From Alcaligenaceae bacterium (GTDB taxonomy: Bacteria > Pseudomonadota > Gammaproteobacteria > Burkholderiales > Burkholderiaceae_B), in NCBI GenBank assembly GCA_030452305.1, contig JAKDMO010000002.1, forward strand, positions 1-44,079: DNA of 44,079 nt, read 5' to 3'. The position numbers and the translations under genes are program-made. The notes below the pieces were generated by a model that saw nothing but the letters and a program-made list of their open reading frames with translations, made no database searches and was not told the DNA's origin. Below are positions 36,882-44,079 of this stretch, piece after piece (the stretch's first letter is position 1; every line of letters begins with the position of its first letter).

Positions 36882-37565
36882 CTACAGCAGGGTGCCGAGC
36901 CTGCGCTTGCGCACAAACAGCACTTTTCCAGCCATGGTGAATGCGCCGCGCACGAGCACGGACATCGCGAGGTAGATGACCCACAGCACGATGAAGACTT
37001 CAAAATTACGGAAGGTGAGCGCCTGGATATTGCCCGAAACCCCGAATAAATCCTCTGCGCCAACCGCCGACAGGAGGCTGGTGACCAGCATCAGTAATAC
37101 GAACTGGCTGGTCAGGGCGGGATAGACACGCTCGAGCGCCGGTACCAGGATGATGTGCCAGTAGACCTGCAAGGGCGACAGGCCCAGGCACTCGCCCGCC
37201 TCGCGCTGGCTGCGCGGCACGGACTCGATACCGGCCCGAACGATTTCGCAGGTGTAGGCCGTGACGTTGATGACCAAGGCCAGTATTGCCCCGGTGAAGA
37301 TCGACATTGTGAGGCCTACGCTGGACAGCCCAAAAATCAGGAAGTAACTCTGGATAATCAGGGGGGTGTTGCGGATAATTTCCACATACACGCCCACCGT
37401 GCGGCTGAGCAGCGGGCCACCCGAGCTACGGGCAATGGCGCAAGCCACGCCCATCCCAACCCCTGCCAGGGTGGACCAGAACGACATCAGCAGCGTGGTC
37501 TCGATGCCCTGCAGCAGCATGGGCCAGTATTCCAGCACTGAGCCAAAATCGAATTGGTACGTCAT
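36882..37565 (-). CDS. ABC transporter permease, HisM/GlnP family (first)
   Basis: A 227-residue permease, the first gene of the minus-strand sugar-acid operon. It begins MTYQFDFGSVLEYWPMLLQGIETTLLMS and contains IRNTPLIIQSYFLIFG and the EAA loop REAGECLGLSPLQVYWHIILVPA. I start at the ATG at 37565. An in-frame ATG 13 codons upstream lies about where the transcript should begin and has no Shine-Dalgarno. Two different permeases imply a heterodimeric channel as in HisQM. Confidence 0.93.
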   Translation of the reverse strand: MTYQFDFGSVLEYWPMLLQGIETTLLMSFWSTLAGVGMGVACAIARSSGGPLLSRTVGVYVEIIRNTPLIIQSYFLIFGLSSVGLTMSIFTGAILALVINVTAYTCEIVRAGIESVPRSQREAGECLGLSPLQVYWHIILVPALERVYPALTSQFVLLMLVTSLLSAVGAEDLFGVSGNIQALTFRNFEVFIVLWVIYLAMSVLVRGAFTMAGKVLFVRKRRLGTLL

Positions 37566-37604
37566 CTCTTGGAACCTGTCCTGTGATCGAAAGGTCGAGT
37601 GCAT

Positions 37605-37632
37605 AGATTAACTGGACAGACCGGTAAAACCA
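37605..37632 (-). promoter_or_regulatory. Promoter of the transporter-catabolic operon with operator copy 1
   Basis: On the minus strand TGGTTT (37632-37627) and TAATCT (37610-37605) are spaced by 16 bases as -35 and -10. The spacer is filled by an operator motif, read on the plus strand as TGGACAGACCGGTAAA (37613-37628), containing the near-palindrome GGACAGACC. The predicted transcript start, near 37598, leaves a leader of about 33 bases before the permease. Confidence 0.6.
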
Positions 37633-37653
37633 GTTATGGATTTCCCTATGTTT

Positions 37654-37682
37654 TTGCTTTACCGGTCAGACCAAATTAGAAT
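37654..37682 (+). promoter_or_regulatory. Promoter of gntR-uxaA with operator copy 2
   Basis: TTGCTT (37654-37659) and TAGAAT (37677-37682) are separated by exactly 17 bases, a good sigma-70 promoter. The spacer holds the perfect palindrome GGTCAGACC (37664-37672). On the minus strand this copy reads TGGTCTGACCGGTAAA (37673-37658), the same motif as copy 1 with two changes, in inverted orientation. The centres of the two copies are 50 bp apart. Confidence 0.65.
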
Positions 37683-37722
37683 GAAGCCTCTTTAGACTTT
37701 TGCACCGACGCGAGACCACGCC

Positions 37723-38484
37723 ATGGAAAAGACCAATGCTTCGCTGCAACAACTGGATCGTGCACGCGGATATATGCACATTGCGGATGCGCTGAGACAG
37801 GAAATCCGCAAGATGGACACCGCCACTGGTGCGCGCTTGCCTTCCGAGCGCGAGCTGGCACAACTGCTCAAGGTGTCCAGGCCCAGCTTGCGTGAAGCGT
37901 TGATCGTGCTGGAACTGCAGGGCGAGATCGAGATCCGTGTCGGCTCGGGTATCTACCTCAAGCATATCGCCCCCACAGGGGGGGCAAACGCCAAGACGCC
38001 GGCATCGACCGTAGATCCCGGGATCGAAGCTTCCCTGATGGGGCACAGCCCGAGGGATGTCAATCAGACACGCTTTTTCCTGGAGAGTGGGGTCGCCGCC
38101 TATGCGGCACGGTTCATCAACCGCGAGCAACTCAAGGCTCTGGCAGCCAGCGTTGCAGCTATGCGCAAGGCTCTTGGCATGCGCAGCCGTGCCGGTGATA
38201 AACCACTTGCTGAGGCCGACCGTCAATTTCACGTCACCCTGGCATCAACTGCGGATAACCGCTTGCTGACTCAAACGCTGGAAGAGTTGTTCGATCAGCG
38301 CTATACCCCGATTGGCGGATCCATGCATCGACTGTTTGATAATCAGGCGGTCTGGCAGGATGCCGTGCAGGAGCACCAGGATATCTACGAGGCGGTTGCT
38401 GATCGTGACCCTTTGCAGGCCCAGGCCGCCATGCAGCGCCACCTTACCCGGGCCCACATCCGCCTGATGGCCGTGATTGGCTAG
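37723..38484 (+). CDS. FadR-type GntR-family transcriptional regulator
   Basis: A 253-residue regulator. The N-terminal winged helix has LPSERELAQLLKVSRPSLREALIVLELQG (about 39-68) and the wing IEIRVGSGIYL. The C-terminal FCD all-helical ligand domain (about 110-245) has FHVTLASTADNRLL and EHQDIYEAVADRD, with the metal/ligand histidines expected of FCD. FCD regulators commonly sense sugar acids or other carboxylates. The gene is divergent from the transporter operon and cotranscribed with uxaA. The paired motif in its promoter fits the GGTCnGACC half-site pattern of the FadR group, so self-regulation and control of both operons are likely. Confidence 0.92.
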   Translation: MEKTNASLQQLDRARGYMHIADALRQEIRKMDTATGARLPSERELAQLLKVSRPSLREALIVLELQGEIEIRVGSGIYLKHIAPTGGANAKTPASTVDPGIEASLMGHSPRDVNQTRFFLESGVAAYAARFINREQLKALAASVAAMRKALGMRSRAGDKPLAEADRQFHVTLASTADNRLLTQTLEELFDQRYTPIGGSMHRLFDNQAVWQDAVQEHQDIYEAVADRDPLQAQAAMQRHLTRAHIRLMAVIG

Positions 38485-38526
38485 ACAACATATCCACTGT
38501 CATAACCGAAATACTTTGAGATTGAA

Positions 38527-40047
38527 ATGGAAAAGAATGCGATACGCCTGAACGAGCATGACAATGTCCTCATCGCCACCGAGCAGCTGATGCCCGGCGA
38601 CATGGTTTCCGGCCTGCCGGTTCGAGGCATGATTCCCGCGGGACACAAAATCGCTGTCCAAGAGATTTCTTCGGGCGATTCGGTGCGTCGCTATGGCCAG
38701 GTGATCGGCGTGGCGAGCCGGGACATCGGGGCAGGAGCACATGTGCACACCCACAATGTGCGCATGGCGGATCTGGCGCGCGACTACGATTTCTGCACCT
38801 CAAAGAAGGACATGTCGATTGAACCGGATCGAGATCAATTCATGGGCATACGGCGGCCGGACGGGCGGGTGGCAACGCGCAATTTCATCGGCATTCTGAC
38901 CACCGTGAATTGTTCGGCGACCGTCGCACGCGCGATCGCCGATCACTTCCGTCGGGACATCAACCCGGCCGCGTTAGAGGACTACCCAAACGTGGATGGC
39001 GTGGTGGCATTGACGCACACAACGGGCTGCGGGATGGCCTCTCACGGCGAGGCGATTGATGCCCTGCGCCGCACCCTGTCGGGTTATGCGCATCACGTCA
39101 ATTTTCATTCGATCCTGATGGTCGGCCTAGGGTGTGAAACCAATCAAATTTCAGGGGTCATGGCGGCCGGCGGCCTGCAGCAGGGCCCAAAGTTGCATGC
39201 TTATGCGATACAGGATGCAGGAGGCACGGGGAAGGCCGTTGCCCAGGGGATCGCCAGGGTCAAGGAGATGCTGCCCGAGGCCAATCAGACAGCGCGTGTT
39301 CCGGTATCGGCCGCCGGCCTGGTGGTTGGGCTGCAGTGCGGCGGCTCGGATGGGTACTCGGGCATTACCGCGAACCCGGCTCTGGGTGCGGCCATGGACC
39401 GGCTGGTTCGGGCGGGCGGTACTGCCATATTGTCCGAGACCCCAGAGATCTATGGTGCTGAGCATTTGCTGACCCAGCGCGCCACCAGCCGCGAGGTTGG
39501 GGAAAAGCTGCTGGCCCGTATAGAGTGGTGGAAGGATTACTGTGCGCGCAATCATGCCGAAATGAACAACAATCCGTCAGCGGGAAACAAGGCGGGTGGT
39601 TTGACTACGATTCTGGAGAAATCCCTCGGAGCGGTGTCCAAGGCCGGCACGACGAACCTCAATGATGTGCTGCGTTATGCCGAACCGGTGGGTGCGCGCG
39701 GCTTGGTATTCATGGACTCGCCGGGCTTCGATCCGGTATCGGCGACGGGGCAGGTGGCTTCGGGGGCCAATCTGATCTGTTTCACGACCGGACGAGGGTC
39801 AGCCTACGGTTGCATGCCGGCGCCCTCGATCAAGCTCAGCACTAATAACGCCTGCTGGGAGCGGCAGGGCGACGATATTGACCTGAACTGCGGCACCATC
39901 ATCACAGGGCAGGATACCGTGGATGGTCTGGGCGAGAAAATCTACCGCCTGATCCTCGAGATCGCCTCTGGGTCACGCAGCAAGAGCGAACTCTATGGCT
40001 ACGGGCAAAATGAGTTCGCCCCCTGGCAGATCGGGGCGACGGTCTGA
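38527..40047 (+). CDS. UxaA-family sugar-acid dehydratase
   Basis: A 506-residue protein of the altronate/galactarate dehydratase family: an N-terminal SAF domain (about 1-90, DNVLIATEQLMPGD) joined to the catalytic part with LTHTTGCGMASHGEAI, MVGLGCETNQISG, GLQCGGSDGYSGITANPALG, ETPEIYGAEHLL and TTGRGSAYGCMPAPSIKLSTN. These enzymes dehydrate D-altronate, galactarate or related acids and need iron. It lies 42 bp after the GntR gene without a promoter of its own. The classical fucose pathway does not need a second dehydratase, so the substrate is open. D-altronate, accepted by both dehydratase families, is one option. Confidence 0.88.
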   Translation: MEKNAIRLNEHDNVLIATEQLMPGDMVSGLPVRGMIPAGHKIAVQEISSGDSVRRYGQVIGVASRDIGAGAHVHTHNVRMADLARDYDFCTSKKDMSIEPDRDQFMGIRRPDGRVATRNFIGILTTVNCSATVARAIADHFRRDINPAALEDYPNVDGVVALTHTTGCGMASHGEAIDALRRTLSGYAHHVNFHSILMVGLGCETNQISGVMAAGGLQQGPKLHAYAIQDAGGTGKAVAQGIARVKEMLPEANQTARVPVSAAGLVVGLQCGGSDGYSGITANPALGAAMDRLVRAGGTAILSETPEIYGAEHLLTQRATSREVGEKLLARIEWWKDYCARNHAEMNNNPSAGNKAGGLTTILEKSLGAVSKAGTTNLNDVLRYAEPVGARGLVFMDSPGFDPVSATGQVASGANLICFTTGRGSAYGCMPAPSIKLSTNNACWERQGDDIDLNCGTIITGQDTVDGLGEKIYRLILEIASGSRSKSELYGYGQNEFAPWQIGATV

Positions 40048-40102
40048 TCGCGGGTGAAGTAAACTGCGTGCATCAACCGGATTGATCAGGCAGGACTTCA
40101 TC

Positions 40103-40294
40103 ATGGCAAAGAACTTTGAATCGGAACTGACACAGTTTCTGAACGGATACAAGACCGAACGCGCCGATACCGAGGCGCGTCAGCGGGCGGGGCGTGGCCG
40201 CCTCTGGGATAAATTCATCGACCCCGAACTACAGGACGGTTTCAAGACCGCCCGTGTCCCCCAGGACCCTTACGTGTACTATCAGAACGATTAA
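40103..40294 (+). CDS. DUF3460 family small protein
   Basis: A 63-residue acidic/basic mixed protein starting MAKNFESELTQFLNGYKTERADTE. It contains RQRAGRGRLWDKFIDPELQDGFK and ends PYVYYQND. I recognise this as DUF3460, a short family found in Burkholderiales and with no known function. There is no membrane segment or signal. The start is the ATG at 40103 (AGGA nine bases upstream). It precedes scpA by six bases, an arrangement conserved in relatives as far as I recall, suggesting cotranscription. Confidence 0.85.
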   Translation: MAKNFESELTQFLNGYKTERADTEARQRAGRGRLWDKFIDPELQDGFKTARVPQDPYVYYQND

Positions 40295-40300
40295 TTTCGC

Positions 40301-42053
<1,753 letters not shown>

Positions 42054-42152
42054 AGAAGGCTGTTTTTCGCACTGCTAGTTCTGGCAGATGTCTTGCCCGG
42101 ATCTACATGACAGAATCCGCCTGAGCTTTCTGCTTTGGGAGGAGGACCCAGC

Positions 42153-42491
42153 ATGTTCGACACCGACTATGTCATTCGCGATTTTTGCAATTCGCCGTTC
42201 AAGGTATTGACGGCCCGTGAGCACGATGTGTTCGTCTATTTGGTCCAGGGCAAGGCAAACAAGGTGATCGCAGCAGATCTCCAGGTCTCGCAACGCACCG
42301 TCGAGGCGCATCGCGCTCGTATCTTTGAAAAGGTCAAGGTTCGCAATGCGGTCGAGCTGACGCATCGCTATCTGGCCTGGCAATATGCCTCGGTGCCCGG
42401 GGCGACACGGGTGGTTTTGCGACCTGATTCCCTGTGCGTTCGTGGCAGTACCCACATGGGGCGGGTATCGGCATCGACGCCCGCCGCCTAG
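42153..42491 (+). CDS. Stand-alone LuxR/FixJ-type DNA-binding protein
   Basis: A 112-residue protein from the ATG at 42153, preceded by a strong Shine-Dalgarno GGAGGAGG. Almost all of it is a LuxR-type helix-turn-helix (about 18-80): LTAREHDVFVYLVQGKANKVIAADLQVSQRTVEAHRARIFEKV, closest in pattern to FixJ-type response regulators. There is no receiver or ligand domain, so regulation must be by expression level or a partner. The tail after residue 85 is unconserved. Its stop overlaps the convergent lipoprotein stop by 4 bp. Confidence 0.88.
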   Translation: MFDTDYVIRDFCNSPFKVLTAREHDVFVYLVQGKANKVIAADLQVSQRTVEAHRARIFEKVKVRNAVELTHRYLAWQYASVPGATRVVLRPDSLCVRGSTHMGRVSASTPAA

Positions 42492-43138
42492 GTGCCCGGT
42501 GCCGTGCAGTCCTGTGCCGGCTGCTTGGCCAGTTCCTTGATCGGGTCCGTATCGGGCTGTCGCGTCAGGCGGTAGTCCAGTCTGGTCTGGCGGCCATCGA
42601 AACTGCGAACCAGCAGCGTATTGCCATTCACGAATTCCAATAGCGCCTTGGTTTGCGCATTGTCTATGCGCAGAGCGATGCGTAGGGGATCCTGGCTGGT
42701 CAGCACCCAGCATCCCATCTGGGCAATAGTGGTCTGTGCGGCGTTCAGCGCCACGCTGCGCGCCCGCCACTGGCCATCCGGGGCCAGGGTCAGGGTGACA
42801 CGTGTGGCGGGGCAGGCATTCTGGTCCAGGCAGGGAACGGTGCCCAGGAAAGTGTGTGTTTCCGCAAGTGGTGGCGGAATCGCCGGTTTGACTGGGGCTG
42901 CCGGGCTGTCGGGCGCAGGTGTTTGGGCCTGGTCGCCGAATCCGAGCTGGAGCTGCGTCGGGGTGCGGTTGTTCGAGTCGCCTTTGGCGCGCGAAATGGC
43001 ATCGGATTGCGTGGATTCACGCGGCGCTTCGTAGTAGCCCGGCTGGCGTTGCTGTGCGCAACCCAGCAGGATCACGAGGGCTGCCGGGGCCGCGATCGCG
43101 CGGATCAGACGGCGGGGCACAGAAGAGGTCGGGAACAT
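42488..43138 (-). CDS. NlpE-like outer membrane lipoprotein (hypothetical)
   Basis: A 216-residue predicted lipoprotein: signal segment with lipobox VILLGC (C27), then a Gln/Ser/Pro-rich linker (30-85). The C-terminal domain begins HTFLGTVPCLDQNACPATRV and continues TLTLAPDGQW, resembling the N-terminal domain of the copper/surface sensor NlpE with a Cys pair (PCLDQNAC). The resemblance is by motif only. The ATG at 43138 overlaps the start codon of the divergent prepilin peptidase gene, so no ordinary promoter region lies between them. Confidence 0.75.
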   Translation of the reverse strand: MFPTSSVPRRLIRAIAAPAALVILLGCAQQRQPGYYEAPRESTQSDAISRAKGDSNNRTPTQLQLGFGDQAQTPAPDSPAAPVKPAIPPPLAETHTFLGTVPCLDQNACPATRVTLTLAPDGQWRARSVALNAAQTTIAQMGCWVLTSQDPLRIALRIDNAQTKALLEFVNGNTLLVRSFDGRQTRLDYRLTRQPDTDPIKELAKQPAQDCTAPGT

Positions 43139-43892
43139 GGCGGAAATCCATCAATTGGCGCAGTCAGCATTCTACGCACTTGCGGGCGCCTTGGCGACAG
43201 TTGATGTGTCGGCGCTGGGCGGTGGCATGATCGGCCTGCTGCTGGGGGCTGCGGGTGGCGCACTGGCATGGCGTCTGGCCCTGTCCTATCAGGCGGCCCT
43301 GTCGCAGGGGGCCGATCCGGACTTTGCTACGGCCGTGACGGCGTTACGGGGCAGCCTCGTGGGCGATAGATGGCTTGGGCGTGATGCTGTACTTGCCGCT
43401 CTGGGCGTAGCGCTTGCAGGTGTGTGTCTGGCGGTGCACGGTGCTCTTTACGGCTTGCCTCACGTTCTGCTATGCATGTGCCTGCTTTGGCTGGCCTGCA
43501 TCGACTTGCGCACGGGCCTGTTGCCTGATGCACTGACGGTCCCTGTGTTCGTGCTCGGCGTGTGCCTGGGCCCCCTGGCCGGATGGCCCGCGCTGCCGGC
43601 CGCAGGCCTGGTCTATGGCTGTACGACGGGCCTGAGTGCAGCGTACCGCCGCCTGCGGGGGTACGACGGCATGGGGGGTGGTGACATCAAGTTGATGGCG
43701 GCGCTGGCGGCGTGGGTCGGGCCGCTTGCGCTGTGCTGGATCGTCCTGGGTGCCTGTCTGGCGGGGCTGGCCTACGCAATGGTCGCCCAGCGCCGCATTC
43801 TGCCGCGTGGCGCGTATCCTTTCGGGCCGTTCCTGGCGGGTGCCGCCGTACCTGTTCTGTTGGCCGGCACTGCGGTACAGTCATGGTTTTGA
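43137..43892 (+). CDS. pilD: Type IV prepilin peptidase without methyltransferase domain
   Basis: A polytopic aspartic protease that cleaves prepilin leaders. It has 251 residues, or 221 if translation begins at the ATG at 43227. Both catalytic aspartates are present: [18 protein letters not shown] and the GxGD motif [20 protein letters not shown]. The N-terminal [16 protein letters not shown] resembles the first helix of PilD. The cytoplasmic domain with the four-cysteine zinc motif that methylates mature pilins is missing; about 70 residues without such cysteines replace it. It lies 22 bp before coaE, the usual pilD-coaE order. pilB and pilC are absent. Confidence 0.87.
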   Translation: MAEIHQLAQSAFYALAGALATVDVSALGGGMIGLLLGAAGGALAWRLALSYQAALSQGADPDFATAVTALRGSLVGDRWLGRDAVLAALGVALAGVCLAVHGALYGLPHVLLCMCLLWLACIDLRTGLLPDALTVPVFVLGVCLGPLAGWPALPAAGLVYGCTTGLSAAYRRLRGYDGMGGGDIKLMAALAAWVGPLALCWIVLGACLAGLAYAMVAQRRILPRGAYPFGPFLAGAAVPVLLAGTAVQSWF

Positions 43893-43914
43893 TACCGACT
43901 GTGGAATGCAAGGA

Positions 43915-44079
43915 ATGTTCTCGATTGGCCTGACCGGTGGTATCGGCTCAGGCAAAACGCAGGTAGCCGACTTGCTCGCGGACTGGGGGGCGAGTGTGAT
44001 CGATACCGATCGCATCGCCCACGAGCTCACCGCAGCAGGCGGCGATGCCCTGCCGGCCATCGCCGGGCAGTTCGGTGCG
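43915..44079 (+). CDS. coaE: Dephospho-CoA kinase, 5' part
   Basis: The first 55 residues of dephospho-CoA kinase, the last enzyme of coenzyme A synthesis; the rest is outside the window. The P-loop is [11 protein letters not shown] directly after the start, then [21 protein letters not shown], which contains the conserved DTD. An ATG at 43906 in the same frame is an alternative start; I prefer 43915 because a GGA element then lies nine bases upstream and the P-loop is at the usual distance. Confidence 0.93.
   Translation, partial: MFSIGLTGGIGSGKTQVADLLADWGASVIDTDRIAHELTAAGGDALPAIAGQFGA

Overview
This window looks like a chromosomal segment of a betaproteobacterium of the order Burkholderiales, most likely of the Alcaligenaceae type (Bordetella, Castellaniella and Pusillimonas relatives). 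The evidence is high G+C, tightly packed genes with many 1-7 bp overlaps, ubiquinone genes, the lpt/kds lipopolysaccharide block next to hpf-ptsN-hprK-rapZ, and families such as DUF3460 and the giant DUF3683 flavoprotein that I know mainly from Burkholderiales. The genus is inference. I saw no tRNA, rRNA, CRISPR array, insertion sequence or prophage.

Layout. 1-6091 (minus strand): kdsD-kdsC-lptC-lptA-lptB make and export Kdo/LPS; after a strong hairpin come hpf, ptsN, hprK and a truncated rapZ. No rpoN lies between lptB and hpf. 6244-13766: apt, a 1310-residue FAD/Fe-S oxidoreductase, a YqaA/DedA membrane protein, a LysE exporter and ilvA. 13768-21100: phoBR, then ubiE, a Tim44-domain membrane protein, ubiJ and ubiB, then hldC and a Pcm-like methyltransferase. 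21219-29902 is a vitamin block: a cobalamin riboswitch leads btuB-btuF-thiG-thiD on the minus strand, and the B12-dependent methionine synthase metH diverges from the same intergenic region. An XRE/MmyB-like regulator and a DJ-1/PfpI protein follow.

31570-40047 is the accessory part. It holds a sugar-acid catabolic island with an L-fuconate dehydratase homologue, a fumarylacetoacetase-fold hydrolase, a short-chain dehydrogenase, a four-gene ABC transporter of the polar amino acid type, a FadR-type GntR regulator and a UxaA-family dehydratase. The divergent promoter region carries two inverted copies of a 16-bp motif, each placed between the -35 and -10 elements of one promoter. The solute-binding protein keeps the carboxylate-binding Arg of the amino-acid-binding family but lacks the Asp that binds the alpha-amino group. 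The sugar dehydrogenase and lactonase that normally start the fucose pathway are absent. Together this suggests direct uptake of an aldonic acid (L-fuconate, L-galactonate, D-altronate or similar) by an amino-acid-type transporter. This is the best candidate for an undescribed system here.

40103-44079 returns to core genes: a DUF3460 protein, scpA, panC, a stand-alone LuxR-type DNA-binding protein, an NlpE-like lipoprotein, a prepilin peptidase without its methyltransferase domain, and the start of coaE.
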